Source: Neoechinorhynchus agilis
Taxonomy: Eukaryota; Acanthocephala
Reading direction: 5' to 3'
Assembly: GCA_051530055.1 (NCBI GenBank)
Contig: CM121343.1
Span: forward strand, 1,302,001-1,366,000
DNA length: 64,000 bases
This document shows positions 21,269-32,115 of the stretch, one piece after another. The stretch's first letter is position 1, and every line of letters starts with the position of its first letter. A model generated the notes under the pieces. That model made no database searches and was not told the origin of the DNA. It worked only from the letters and a program-made list of their open reading frames with translations. The position numbers and the translations under genes were made by a program.

Positions 21269-21496
21269 TTGTTCGTGAAATTAAAAATGTTCCATATTCG
21301 AACAAGGCCTTGGCTCATTAGCACTTATACAATCATACAAATCCTTGGGAGCACTTGGTTTTTATATCACACCATTTCTTTATTTGTGGTACCCAATCCT
21401 CAATGTTCTAAATTTGAAATAGTGAGAGCGTTGGTAAGCGTGTACGCGAATTTAGAGGTCAGGCCAGAGATCGACGAAGCACTCCAGAATCTCTAA
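21269..21496 (+). CDS. Small membrane protein ORF after the PPPGF ORF
   Basis: 75 codons, 59 bases after the preceding stop; a second ATG (21,287) gives MFHIRTRPWLISTYTIIQIL. Residues 18-42 form one hydrophobic segment (STYTIIQILGSTWFLYHTIS), a likely transmembrane helix, followed by a short soluble tail. In the copies at about 25,043 and 53,480 an extra C in CCTCC(A)ATG gives an early stop after NPPMF, so the length of the ancestral protein is uncertain. Near its start lies AATAAAATGTGTTATTATTA, which might instead be the poly(A) signal of the PPPGF ORF, in which case this ORF is only 3' sequence. Confidence 0.35.
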   Translation: MFVKLKMFHIRTRPWLISTYTIIQILGSTWFLYHTISLFVVPNPQCSKFEIVRALVSVYANLEVRPEIDEALQNL

Positions 21497-21946
21497 ACTC
21501 CTGATATTTCTAGGCCAAACTAACCTAGATTAGAGCGATTTTAAAATTCCCGAAAAATTGTAAATCTTCTTCTTTGTGAACAATCAAGCCTGTAATATTC
21601 CTCGTTTTCTAATACTTCCACACGGAAACGATATATTCACTTAGTCAACATGAATCTCTCATAACCGATCGAGCCGAGATTTGTGCGATCATCAGATTTT
21701 TTAGCGGACTTGAAATAGTAATTGGAATTGAAAGACCGATTAAATAATGCAACACCAAGCAGTGTTCTCTTCAAAAATTAGGTAAGCATCAATTGGGAAT
21801 ATATTCACGATCTAATATTAAATTCAAAGATAAATCTCGAAATGCATTTTGACTATATCATTCGTGTGTGTGATAAAAGTCGTACTATTACAATTAAAAA
21901 GCCGAATTCATAGATTGTGCAAGAAAACCAATTCCAAATACAACAG

Positions 21947-21990
21947 GTAAGTTCAAAATATGCTCTAAAAAATTAATCAAATCTTTTTAG
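21947..21990 (+). other. Putative 44-nt intron (acidic ORF, copy 2)
   Basis: GTAAGT donor and TTTTTAG acceptor, same length and position as in copy 1. Confidence 0.6.
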
Positions 21991-22593
21991 GCGACGACCA
22001 AGAAGACATTGCAAATGAAAACTCATTTGAAGATTTGCATAGCGATTCCAGTAATGACTGGTCAGGAATGGATAATTATGATGACCAAACACATCGAACA
22101 ATACATCAAGTTATATCGATTACGTTGTTATCGCTGAAACTTCAACCGCTATCGACTGCAGTTCAAAAGACTTTGGCAACTATTCCGATGGAACTATAGA
22201 AGGAAGAATGCGGTCAGTACGAGTATATAAAAACAAAATCGACCAAAATATAAGATTCGAAGACAGTTGGGAAAAATGCTCTCTTCGTCCGAGGAATACG
22301 ACGGAAAATATATTGAAGTAACTGAGTTGAAGCCACCAGACGCTTTATCTACTCCCAGAAGCTACGAACGGGTACATATTTCGTGGATAAAACTAATGAA
22401 ACAAAAGGAGGAAGACGATAAACATACCGATTGGTCCCACGATACTAAGAAATGCCGCGATTATGATTGGAAAATTTTTTCAACAGCGGTGCAAATAGAG
22501 AAATCGACCAATCATCTGATGGCAGCGAAGAATCTCCAGTGCAGAAGCAATTGTGATTCGTTCATTCGACCATTGCGCCAGGACGGCAGCTAA
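21991..22593 (+). pseudogene. Acidic ORF of unknown function, copy 2
   Basis: Same frames and same lesions as copy 1. The 108-codon frame at 22,267-22,593 differs from that at 14,737 by one residue (Lys for Arg in SWIKLMKQK). Confidence 0.45.
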
Positions 22594-23396
22594 GTTATCC
22601 AGAACGGTGGCGTAAACGTTTATAAACTCTCGGGCATTATATTATGGTGGCGATGCTTGCGTCAAAGCCAGTAAAAATATATAGCGTTGAAAGATGATAA
22701 GAACAAACAAATAAATATTTGCAAGTCGTACCTCGACACAAATATTTGGAATGATAGTGCATTTTATTGGCAACTCAGAAATTCCAAGAATAACTCAAAT
22801 AATGCCAAAAACGAAAAAAAGTTTTGAATGATAGATTTTCGTGCTTGCTACCAGCTTTACAAGCAGGTTAAATCATAGCTTCGTGGTTCGTTTATTATTT
22901 TAGTTTTAAATATTTATGTTGGATTTTCATTTACTTCATTGTATCAAACTACCTTAAAGCATAAATAATTATCTCAGTTAGAAGAAGATTTATCGACACC
23001 ACGCAAATAAATGCAAAGATTATTAAGAACTATAATATTTCTCAATACCAAATCGATCAAGGAACGTCATTAGTTCAGTGCGTAATCAATATTTATAATG
23101 TGCTTTTTAATATTACAGAAGGAAAAATGCTGTCAATAAGACATGTCAATTGCTGTTTTTTTATCAAGAGATAGAATCTACAGCTTATTGATTTTTATTG
23201 ATACTTTTATTCATTGGAAGGGACACTTTCTTTTTGATAGTTACTTTACTCTTGAATTTGACATTCATCTTTTGCATCACTTGATCTCCTGGACTTTTTT
23301 CGACAATCGATAAACCTCAAGCAATTTAATCTCAATAAGCTTATCCAATTCCTCCTTAGATGTTGATTTGTTCATCGGTGTAATTATATTTCGATA

Positions 23397-23588
23397 CTAC
23401 ATTTCTGCCCTGAGCTTGGGAGAATCTACATGGATATCGTCTTTTGGATTAATATTATGACGTTCACAAGATAGCTTTTCATTGAATATTTTATAGCATT
23501 TCTCCCGATTGCTTTTGTATCTCCCATTAAGATGCAATGGTACGAAATGCACACTGAGAGTATTGATACTATTGATTTTTTGGCACAA
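23397..23588 (-). other. Minus-strand frame within copy 2, unknown
   Basis: Reads MCQKINSINTLSVHFVPLHL and continues to LRAEM; 63 codons. In copy 1 an extra T breaks the start of this frame. Not recognised; it belongs to the same degenerate minus-strand frames described at 15.6-16.6 kb. Confidence 0.3.
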
Positions 23589-24109
23589 TTATCATTTTAG
23601 CATATTGGTGAAACTATCATCGTCGTCTTTAGCGCTTCTTTTCCTACTATTTCGTTCATTATTTAAGTTAGATTTATAAGATTGAGGCCTTTGAACTATT
23701 TGTTAAAGAATCACTTCAGCGACCGACGTAGTGCTTGTTGGAATTGTTTGGGATTCCGCAGGTTCAAAATTAGCGTCCATATTTGCATTTCAGCGTTTGT
23801 AACGTCTTGATAAGTGTCGAAAGCGACACAGTAAAGAATTCCCCAATCAGAATGTTGCAAGTCAGCGGGGTTTTAGTGATATCAAATGTCATAAAATTTG
23901 CAGAAATTGCATTAGTATTAATTTGGGATTATTTGAAAATCACCGGCCATTCGAAGCGCCGCGTCAGGTTTATAGAAACCTTTTTGATGTTAAGCAACTG
24001 ATCTTTTTCGTAGATAATTAGAAAACCTGATAAAGATAGTAAAGCCTCCAAAATCTCGACTAACCATAGTTTCCTAATTTTAGATAGTTCAGAGCTACAG
24101 ATTTGAAGT

Positions 24110-24874
24110 ATGACGACAAGACAACCATTCGGGATAAGGGCACCACCAATCGAGGAAAGCGCACAATTCCTGCGGAACTACATCTCTGGTCAAGCCAATA
24201 GTTTCAATCATCCAGATCCACCAACGTTCGACATTATTCACCAAGGTCACCAAATATATAATCCCTTCGATGATGATTTTTACCTCGATCGAGAAGTCGA
24301 AAATTTTTTGGAAAACACAGAAGATAATACTATAAATAATTGTGCACCTCCGCCCGGCTTTGATGATTTCACTTTTATTTTCAATGAGTCACCACCAAGC
24401 ATTGATGAATTCAGTAACAATCATTCATCGATTGGAAATGCAGAATATTGCTTACCTCCACCAGGTTTTGAAAATTGCTCATTTACTTATTACGATAACG
24501 AGCCCGAAAACGAAGGATACTTCTCAACTCCACCAGGTTTCGAGAACGTGACTTTTGATGATTACGATTCTCGATCAGGAATGGACGAATATGGCTCACC
24601 TGTTCTCTATTTTGAGAATCCGGCCTTTAATCACGAGGAGTCATGGAATGGAAACGAAGATTACTACGAGTCGTTTCTCGATTTTCAGAAATCAACCGTT
24701 ATATTTAATGAGTCGTCGTTGGAATTCGAAAAATACAGCGAGTTTTTCACTTTATTTAGTGAAATCGAGTCAAAAGAACCTCAAGGTCCTTATGTACGCC
24801 CAGCGACGTGCAAGATAATAGATTTGCAAGACAGTAGCACGCAAACGGAGCCGAATATCGTATCGAAACCTTAG
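24110..24874 (+). CDS. Acidic PPPGF-repeat protein, copy 2 (254 aa, tail lost)
   Basis: The same protein as at 20,358 with about 5% residue differences. All three repeat cores are present: CAPPPGFDDFTF, CLPPPGFENCSF and STPPGFENVTF, so this copy keeps the third motif that copy 1 has changed to PPVF. One extra Asp occurs in the N-terminal NPFDDDFYLD. The frame stops at TAG where copy 1 has Trp254, removing the hydrophobic C-terminal segment, although the DNA for that segment is still readable downstream. The leader is shorter because the module is 5'-truncated at 23,795. Confidence 0.65.
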   Translation: MTTRQPFGIRAPPIEESAQFLRNYISGQANSFNHPDPPTFDIIHQGHQIYNPFDDDFYLDREVENFLENTEDNTINNCAPPPGFDDFTFIFNESPPSIDEFSNNHSSIGNAEYCLPPPGFENCSFTYYDNEPENEGYFSTPPGFENVTFDDYDSRSGMDEYGSPVLYFENPAFNHEESWNGNEDYYESFLDFQKSTVIFNESSLEFEKYSEFFTLFSEIESKEPQGPYVRPATCKIIDLQDSSTQTEPNIVSKP

Positions 24875-25300
24875 AATGGATTGACAACAATAAATAATAT
24901 TATTTATGCCGTTTACCAAGTAGCCGTTACAGCATTCAACTACTCCAGAATGATATTTTTCTGACCATTCAAAGTTAAGTATCGATTATTAATAAAATGT
25001 GTTATTATTATATATTTTTGTAATTGTTCGTGAAATTAAAAATGTTTCATATTCGAACAAGGCCTTGGCTCATTAGCACTTATACAATCATACAAATCCT
25101 TGGGAGCACTTGGTTTTTATATCACACCATTTCTTTATTTGTGGTACCCAATCCTCCAATGTTCTAAATTTGAATTAGTGAGAGCGTTGGTAAGTGTGTA
25201 CGCGAATTTAGAGGTCAGGCCAGAGATCGACGAAGCACTCCAGAATCTCTAAACCCCTTTTATTTCTAGACCAAACTTCGTTGTCCTATGCGCGTAAACC
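24875..25300 (+). pseudogene. Remnant of the hydrophobic tail and small membrane ORF, copy 2
   Basis: Continues the match to copy 1: the former C-terminal tail (24,875-24,964), the AATAAAATGTGTTATTATTA segment, and the small ORF from ATG 25,043, which ends early after NPPMF through an extra base. Homology with the 53-kb copy continues through CTAGACCAAACTTCGTTGTC into the integrase fragment. Confidence 0.5.
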
Positions 25301-25359
25301 TTTTCGATGAACATTCTGATATGACGCTTTCCCTTAACAGAATGAGATTTTAAAATAAA

Positions 25360-25600
25360 ATTTGTTTTAAATGAGGTGTAAGGACTATTCAATATTCAAT
25401 TTCGAAGTGCCTGGCAAGTCTTGGAATAGACTATAGGTTAACTTTACAGGTCCGCGTGATGGCGTTTCGAATTTGATAATGATTTCCTCATTAACGAAAT
25501 GGGCTGAAGTGATGTTCCCAAGCTACTAAAAATGCCGTAATTATGATTGGAGAATTTTTCAACATCGATGTTAATAGAAAAATCGAGCGGTCATTTTTCG
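25360..25600 (+). pseudogene. Ty3/gypsy integrase fragment joined to an acidic-ORF scrap
   Basis: Reads FNFEVPGKSWNRL, VNFTGPRDG and SSLTKWAEV, matching 53,801-53,970. The first Cys codons (CKDCQ) are partly lost. At about 25,525 the sequence switches to KCRNYDWRIFQ, which belongs to the acidic-ORF module (compare 49,880-49,920). This junction suggests that the modules recombined. Confidence 0.65.
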
Positions 25601-25689
25601 CTTATGGACTCGTTACCACGCGATCCTCCCGATGGGCCGGAAAAGTCTCAAAACCACCAAATTCCTTGAAGTCAATTTGATTCAGCAAA

Positions 25690-26650
25690 CAAGGAGCAAG
25701 TGATTGCTGAATTTCGAAACATACAATTTGATGCGACAGACGATGCCGGCAAGGAATTAAAATACATAAACAAGTCAACATGGAAATGGCCTTATTCCAT
25801 TTCCTTTAAGGCTAATTCAATCCTTTATCGGGGAACACTCCAAAAACGTCTCCTCACACCATGGTTAAAATCCAATAAGAACGAAAAGTACAGGATCCGC
25901 TCAATCTCGTACTTCGGAGGAACCCTTAAAGTTTAATTCGCCTCCGGCGAAATTCTGATGGAATATGGGAAATTCCTTCAAAATGTGGACACGACCAACC
26001 TTGAAATGTCGAATACATGTTACTTATCTACATTTATAGTGTCGGGATTGTCCCCAGAAATCGACCAGGAAGATCGAAACAACTTCGAGAAGCGGTTCGG
26101 ATGTGCGATACTATTCCTAAAAGGGCAATAAAGCGGCAAACCAATACCGAGAGGAGTAGTCAAAGCACCCGTGGACGTGCAGAACTCCCCAATCAAAAGC
26201 GAATGCTATTTCAACAGTATGCGGATATATTTTACAACCAACCCAATCTCGATGCAGGACGACTATAATTTTGCCAGATGCAGCATTTGCCATGTATGGG
26301 GCACTGGGCTCAAAACTACCCGTCAAAAAGAACGATATTAGCGTTCTGCGCACAAGGTCACCACTTATCGAATTGCCCAAAATCGGCTAAACATTGCGCC
26401 AATGGACGAGATGGAGGATTATGTTCGGGAGGTTATAGATGAGCAAACCAAGGTTTGTGCCAGGAGGAAACATAAGCTCATACCAAAAAGGGGCCTCATC
26501 TGCAATGAGCCTAAGACTGGTGCAGTGGATCTCAGGGGGACTCTTAGCAATTCGTCGTTTGACCACAGCGATCTCTTCATCAGACATAACTTTCGTGCAA
26601 GAAACTTAATCTCTCCATGGATTAAGCGACCTGCCAATTTCCTTTAGGTT
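25690..26650 (+). pseudogene. LINE ORF1 remnant (same family as the 32-33.6 kb minus-strand copy)
   Basis: The frame 25,700-25,936 has RISYFGGTLK-type sequence comparable to HITYYAGTLPIYL in the 33-kb copy, and after frameshifts NNFEKRFGCAILF matches DEFEQTFGCNIKFF. A zinc-knuckle start CSICHVWG is seen near 26,280. Further frames to 26,647 contain the C-terminal part with many breaks. It would have been an RNA-binding chaperone of a LINE; it is now non-functional. Confidence 0.6.
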
Positions 26651-26772
26651 GTTCACTGGATGATTGCACCGTCTTCATTACAGCGCCAGTCGCGGATAGT
26701 TCTCAAGGGCTTTTATCGGTTTTTAAAAGGACATTAAATCCCTAACGTTTATCTCGATTCACCTCCCCTGAC

Positions 26773-27130
26773 TTGTCATGGGATTTATTTTTGTTCTGTC
26801 TTTTTGGAAGGAATCTAACAGCCTGCAATATCTACATCCGTCCTCGAAAAATACATCTGCCTAAATCAAAAGAGTTATTGTGCAATCTTCTTAATTCAGG
26901 AGTTGACTTTGTCTTTGGTGATTTTAATGATCCGTCTCAAAAATGGCTGAAAGCTGTTATCAAGTCTACAGACTCACATGAAATAATTTTGCCACAATAC
27001 CCCACTTTTTCTTCGCAGAACTTTTGATATCTGGACCTGTGCCTTTGGCGTATAGCATTGTGGTTTAAACCCTCTGCGTCGGCCCAAATTACCACTAGCG
27101 ATCACACTGGGCACGATCTTGTCGTTTGGA
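26773..27130 (+). pseudogene. LINE ORF2 endonuclease fragment
   Basis: CNIYIRPRKIHLP and VDFVFGDFNDPSQKW match the ANIYIRPGLIH and LIVGDFNDPPLKW segments of the minus-strand copy at 31-32 kb. TSDHTGHDLVVW near 27,100 fits the final SDH motif. The first half, with the catalytic Glu, is not readable. The fragment ends where the RLE-family RT begins. Confidence 0.65.
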
Positions 27131-27259
27131 ACCTTTAGAGGAATCAACTTTCATGTAAGAAATTGAAACTTAATGGTTTAAACATCCATCTTTTTAACTT
27201 GCTTCTAAATCTGTTCTGCTGTGGTAACACAAATGCTAGCTTGGCAAAAATCAACGAAT

Positions 27260-28404
27260 TTGTACGTCTTGTAGGGTGGAAGCCATAGTCCACGCACTCC
27301 GTACATTTGTTATTGAGAACGCCAAACCCTGTGTGATCCTGAAATTAGATTTCCGGAACGCCTTCAATTCCGCTAATCGCGATTCGCTTTTAAAAGCTGT
27401 CAGAGACCACGTACCGGAGGCTTACGGGTATTTTAGAAATTCGTACGAAGCTGCGACCCCTCTTGTATTCAACGATCACATCATTCCTTCCGAAAGAGGC
27501 GTTCAACAGGGAGACCCGTTAGGTCCCATTGGTTTCGCGCTCACAATAAACGAATTAGCGCACTCTCGTGATGCGGAATTCAATGCCTGGTACCTGGACG
27601 ATGCTACGCTAGGAGGCGATCCCCAGGTAGTTCTTCGTGACCTGGAGAAAATCAAGATGGGGGCTAGCAAACTGGGCATTGAATTGAGCACAGAAAAGTG
27701 CGAAATTCTATTCTGTAATATAGAGAAGGGTGCTGCAAAAAACGAAATAAAGCACGACTTTCAAAATTTTGCACCCGGACGGGATAGAAATAATCGACCT
27801 GGACCGGCTTAAGCTTTTGGGCAGTTGTGTTTTTGATGCGAATGTCGAACAAGAAATTAACAGCCTTCTAGAGAAATTATCGGTGCTTTGCAATAGGGTA
27901 TGTGAGCTTGGATCACACGAGGCTCTGTTCTTGATAAAGAATACCCTCTTCATCCCCAAGTTCCTTTATGCTCTACGCACTGCGCCGTTTTTTAAGCACA
28001 AGGTTCAGCTTGGCAAGCTAGATGACAGATTGAAGGACTGTCTCGAGCAAGTTTTAAATGCCCAGCTGTCAGAAGAGGCATGGCGACAAGCATCCTTGCC
28101 TGTATCTTCTGGCGGGTTGGGCATCCGGAAAACAGCAGACATATCCCTGCCCGCATTTTTAGGCTCCTATGAGGGAAGCAGAAGCGCAATTCAGTTCATT
28201 TTGAAATCTACTTATCGTATTGATAGGCATTTTGAAGAGGGAATCAGTGAGTGGTGTACACTGACCAACTCCGATCAAGTACCTGTGAATGGCCAAAACA
28301 ATCTGTGTGGAATCGACCTCTCGTCGCAAGAGTTCAAAGCTCTCTCTCTCATCAGACTAAAGCGACGACGTTGTACGTGCCAGGTTGTTGGCAGTCTCCA
28401 CTAA
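27260..28404 (+). pseudogene. RLE-family non-LTR retrotransposon reverse transcriptase (YLDD type)
   Basis: In the frame from 27,276, motif A is LKLDFRNAFNSANRDSLL (Asp25), motif B RGVQQGDPLGPIGFALT (75-90) and motif C AWYLDDATLGG (YLDD at 106-109), followed by KLGIELSTEKCEI. A frameshift near 27,780 leads into 27,769-28,404 with the thumb (RTAPFFKHKVQ, SGGLGIRKTADIS and SLPAFLGSYEGS). FxDxxNAFNxxxR plus GVQQGDPLGP plus YLDD are typical of a retrotransposon RT lineage whose proteins end in a restriction-like nuclease. The 5' half of RT motifs is missing. It is followed directly by its nuclease domain. Confidence 0.9.
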
Positions 28405-29040
28405 AGAATCAGGTGCTTGGTTAAATGCAGTCCCGTTGCCATTTGTGGGTATTCTCCTCTTCGACCAGGCAGTACGGGTCGGAGTTTCAATGAGACTAGG
28501 ACTACCGATGTGTCATCCCCACCGTTGCCGTTGCGACACAAATATGGATTCGTCGGGACGTCATGGTCTCATCTGTAGAAAATCAGCCGGTAGATTCGCA
28601 AGACATGCCGAAATTAACATTTTGCTGATCCGGGCACTTGTTACGGTACATGCCCCCAATATTTTGGAGGGGTGTTCGTATTTCCATGGCGGGAGGGTAA
28701 ACGTCGCCTCTGGGACGCCACTTGTGTCGATACACTCGCAGCCAGCAATCTCAAGTTCTCAGTGGTTCAAGCTGGAGGTGCAGCGAGCGCTGCGGAAGGA
28801 CGGAAAACGGCGAAATGCCTCGATTTAGCCCGGAACCATGTGTTTGCACCTGTTGGGGTTGAGACCTACGGATCTCTTGGTAGCGAGGCTCTTCAACTTC
28901 TGAAGGATCTGGAGCGACACCTTCAGGTTACAACCGGCGATGCAAGGTCAGGTCAATACCTGATTCAAAATATCAGCATCGCCGTGTTGAGAGGCAACAC
29001 TGCAAGCATTCGGGCGACAATTGAGGGCGAGGACGGCTAG
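28372..29040 (+). pseudogene. RLE-family retrotransposon C-terminal zinc/nuclease domain
   Basis: The best preserved copy. 28,385-28,680 reads AVSTKESGAWLNAVP, GILLFD, MRLGLPMCHPHRCRC, GRHGLICRKSAGRFARHAE and PNILE. A frameshift near 28,675 leads to VFPWREGKRRLWDATCVDT, the acidic core of the PD-(D/E)XK fold, then LAASNLKFSVVQAGGAASAA, FAPVGVETYG and ISIAVLRGNTASI, ending at TAG 29,038-29,040. The DGRRPD segment seen at 6.35 kb is deleted just before the frameshift, so the nuclease has lost a key acidic residue. The domain nicks target DNA in related R2-type elements. Confidence 0.85.
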
Positions 29041-29094
29041 GCATATAACAGTTTGTGAGCGAGCGCTAATATAAATACATTTGACTTTAAAAAA

Positions 29095-29380
29095 ATTCTA
29101 CCTCGAATGGGATTAGACCTTAATCCCGAAAAAATGATTATAAATTCTCGCTCTACTTCTGGAAAACGCAAGATCAGGGAATCTTACAAAGATTAGCAGA
29201 ACTTGGAGGATTCAATGTACCTCAAGAAAATTGATATCTTTGGATTTACTCTCACATCAAATATGAGCAATAAGGCAGGCTTATCCGAACTGCAAAAACT
29301 TTTAAAAGTTGCGCATGCGAAATTACGAATCACAAACCATGTGATCAAATCGATCTGGAGTTGCTGAGCAGTGTCCGGTT
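29095..29380 (+). pseudogene. Probable LINE RT-thumb fragment
   Basis: One frame reads PRMGLDLNPEKMIINSRS and later MYLKKIDIFGFTLTSNMSNK. Asn-Pro-x-Lys followed by a YLKK/G-type segment is the usual arrangement just after YADD in LINE RTs. It is short and has two stops, so the assignment is weak. Confidence 0.35.
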
Positions 29381-29609
29381 TAGTTTTTATTCAAGAGGCC
29401 GTCCACCTGAGTAATGTGAAGACACCGACTGGGCGGAGAAAACTAAACAATGGGGCGAATTTCATGTTTAGCTGGCAATTGTAAGACAAAAAAGGAACCC
29501 TACTTGTCAATCCCATCTCCTCTCTTTCCCTATGGTTTTTTTCGAATATATTATATGTTGTTGTGGAAGTGAGGGGGTTGTTTTAAATTAAAAAACTAGT
29601 TATACCAGG
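29381..29609. other. Spacer without recognised feature
   Basis: No coding frame or match in the window. Confidence 0.3.
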
Positions 29610-30134
29610 ATCATATCGGTGCGATTCGACTTAGGAGGAGAGGATATCACCATAATATCGGTCTATGCCCCTCAAATCGCATGTACAGAGGAAGAGAAAC
29701 AGCAATTTTGACAAAGCTTATCGGATACTGTTGCGAACTCGAAGAGTACTCGTTGTGCGATTACAGGAGGCTTCATTGGACATGTGGGAAATAGAGACAT
29801 TTACGAACGAGTTCATGATGGGCACAGCATTGGTGAACGAAACGCCGAAGGTGAAAAGCTTCTCGACTTGGTCCTTTCAAGAGAAGTGCGACCGGCGAAC
29901 AGGTTTTTCCAGAAAGGTGATAGGCATATTACTACCTATTCGAGCGTTAGAAAATCTAGTCAAATTGATTTCATCCTTTACCCGATATTACTATGGAGCG
30001 AAATAAAGAACGTCGAAAGGATTCTCGGAGAAGAATGTGTACCACAACATGGAGTAGTAGTAGCAGACTTGACGATCAGAACAAAGAGGAAACGGTATGC
30101 CCGGAAAGTGAACCCTCGAATCAGGCGGTGGTAG
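29610..30134 (+). pseudogene. RTE-type LINE endonuclease domain
   Basis: Reads ITIISVYAPQIACTEEEK, then GGFIGHVGNRD, GHSIGERNAEGEKLLDLVL, ANRFFQKGDRHITTY, KSSQIDFILY and GEECVPQHGVVVADL. This string of motifs is characteristic of RTE-clade endonucleases. The catalytic GDFNGHVG segment is GGFIGHVG here, so the catalytic Asp and Asn are both gone. A TGA lies within EEEKQQF*. The matching RT is not next to it; an RTE RT lies at 34.67-35.24 kb in the same direction, with other elements in between. Confidence 0.8.
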
Positions 30135-30480
30135 ATAAATGAAATTGAGCTTCGAAAACGAGCTGGTGATTCGCTAACAGGTCAGCTGGAAATGGTGGTT
30201 TACGATCCAGATGTATACGGTGGAACGAATCATCAAAACTAATTTTGGAGGAAGAAATAGACATTCTTGGGCAGACATCGGGCAGAGCGCCTCCATCAGG
30301 TAAGGAGAAGTGATGGAACCCAAGGGTAAAAGAAGCGATAGGGCGAAAGCAAGATGCTAAGTGTGATGAAGGCGATCGATAGATCGCGTCGATAGCGCTA
30401 GTGGACAGCAGTCGCACATGTGCGTATAGAGGGTTTTGGTGTGTTTTGAAGTTTTGAGGAGTGGCTATTAAAAACTCTCC
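30135..30480. other. RTE linker remnant and leader before a gag ORF
   Basis: The first 200 bases keep a loose reading (INEIELRKRAGD) compatible with the RTE region after the endonuclease. The last ~130 bases precede the gag ATG and may be its leader. I cannot find a primer binding site or LTR boundary. Confidence 0.3.
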
Positions 30481-30491
30481 AGTTTCGAAGC

Positions 30492-31205
30492 ATGAGTGAT
30501 AGCGATCCGAGTACCACAAGCCATACGAACACTACAACTGGCGACGAGTTGCTAAAACGAATCTTGGAACAGCAACAAGAACTATTGCATCAACTTCTCA
30601 CGCGGAACGAAAACCCCAAGAAGGAGCGCGCATTTCCATTCCGTCCGTTCGAAGAAAACAAGGAGACCTGGGCCATTTACAAACAGCAATTGAGCTATCA
30701 TTTCGCCGCCCAGGGGATCGTAGATGATTCAAAGAAACGCGATTTATTCCTCTCATGGATAGGGCCGCCGGCATATCAGCTCATCACAAGCTTGTGTGCC
30801 GGGAAGGGGGTTGAGCAATATGGCTTTCAAGAGGTCCTGAAAATCTTGGACAGCCACTATACGAAACCCGTCCAGTTCGTGACGGCGCGTTTCGTCTTTA
30901 ATCAATGCGAAATGAAGTCGGATATGAGCTACGCAGGTTGGATCGCTCAGCTCAGAGAGAAGGAGCGGTTGTGCCTATTCTACGATAAAGAAATCACTAT
31001 TGAAAAGCAAGCAATCCAAGATCGAATTCGTGATCACATAATAATACAAAACTCCGCACAATGAAGCTCGGGACAAGGCTCTTCAGATGATTTTCCCTTC
31101 GCTATCAGATGTTATGAAGGCGTGTGAAACTTACGAAATGCTGAAGGACACAATGTGGAAAAAAGATCCAGTGGACCCGCAAGCAGACACAAACATCGAT
31201 GAGCT
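30492..31205 (+). pseudogene. Ty3/gypsy-type gag (capsid) gene, 3' truncated
   Basis: The frame from ATG 30,492 has 190 codons: a Gln/Leu-rich coiled coil (LLKRILEQQQELLHQLL), then a capsid-like region with WAIYKQQLSYHFAAQG, SWIGPPAYQLITSLC, VLKILDSHYTKPVQF and SYAGWIAQLREKERLC. This order is typical of the gag of Ty3/gypsy elements in animals. After the stop at 31,062 the match continues in another frame (ARDKALQMIF...). It is cut at about 31,205 before any zinc knuckle, where a LINE tail begins. No LTRs are recognisable. Confidence 0.8.
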
Positions 31206-31229
31206 GTCACTTGTATGCATTCTATTGTA

Positions 31230-31350
31230 TTATATGTAACGGTACTTTCCTACGTTGCACCGTAGGTATAAGCCGTCAGATAGAATTAGACTCCGCAAGG
31301 GATCTAAAATAAACGACAGTAGTCCTGTTATGCGGGCAATTCGCGTCTCT
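31230..31350 (-). repeat. LINE tail fragment shared with 44.08-44.2 kb
   Basis: The reverse complement matches 44,084-44,200 (GAATTGCCCGCATAACAGGA and onward). It contains CCTACGGTGCAACGTAGG, an imperfect palindrome able to form a 6-bp hairpin. In both places it marks an element edge. Confidence 0.6.
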
Positions 31351-32115
31351 TAAAATCAGGTCATCGTATGTACGACAGTTCCCTTTGCCTTTACGATACA
31401 ATGTCGTTGGTTTCCAGAAAAGGAAATGTTGTACGACCTGTAAGCAAGATGCCTCGGACCGAATTATATTGCCCTGGCGATCATATTCGATTGAAAGATT
31501 TAAAATTTTCTTCAATATTACTAGATCCAAAAAGGAGTGTTTGTTGGTAGAAATATTGTGAAAGGAAGGATTGTTAGGCATGATAAGAGAATGGGAAGGA
31601 TTGACAGCGTTAACAATGGCCCGAGACCATTTCAAGGGTGGATCATTAAAATCTCCCACAATAAGATCGATGTTAACCCCTAGGGGCCATTTGATTTTGT
31701 CTTTTACATGCGAACGATGAATGAGACCTGGTCTTATGTAAATATTCGCAAGGGAGAGATAGTTCTTTTTGAAAAGTATTTTAAAAATACTGTAAGACAA
31801 TTCCTCAGAGGAATAGGACATGATCAGTGAGGGAACAAGGGAAGATTGAAAAATTGAAATAAGGCCTTGTGAGGCAAGTCCATAGGAAGGAAGGACGAAA
31901 GATGTGAAAACCGAAGACTTTAAAAGGGGCAGATGAACATATAGTTGCTCTAAATTAAAAACGCTTTTTGACTCTTGATTGAGAGCTATGGATATTCCTG
32001 GTAAATATCGAGTGAGCTTAAAAAGGTTGGTCGCACCGCCACAATTCCACTGCAACACCTTAACATTGCCTACCTTCTCCTGAGCCATCGAGTCAAAGTT
32101 TCTTCGCATTGGCAT
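31350..32115 (-). pseudogene. LINE ORF2 endonuclease domain (inverted copy)
   Basis: The minus-strand frame begins around MAQEKVGNVKVLQWNCGGA (strand 1), ALNQESKS (catalytic Gln-Glu), SQGLISIFQSSL, LANIYIRPGLIHR, LIVGDFNDPPLKW (GDFN) and NKHSFLDLVI. The order is that of apurinic-type LINE endonucleases. The ORF starts inside the last codons of ORF1 (about 23-base overlap), as in many two-ORF LINEs. The final SDH motif and the whole RT are missing: at about 31,350 the sequence changes to the short tail shared with 44 kb. 5' sequence is present but 3' is lost, the reverse of usual LINE truncation, so a later deletion is likely. Confidence 0.8.

Larger units (their letters stand above)
21527..23793 (+). 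repeat. Acidic-ORF module, copy 2
   Basis: Nearly identical to 13,995-16,265, including the 44-nt intron and all frameshifts, so copies 1 and 2 share a recent ancestor that was already broken. The right limit is the CCATATTTGCATTTCAG at 23,793; beyond it copy 1 continues into other sequence and copy 2 joins the PPPGF module. The left limit lies just after the end of the first PPPGF module. Confidence 0.85.
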
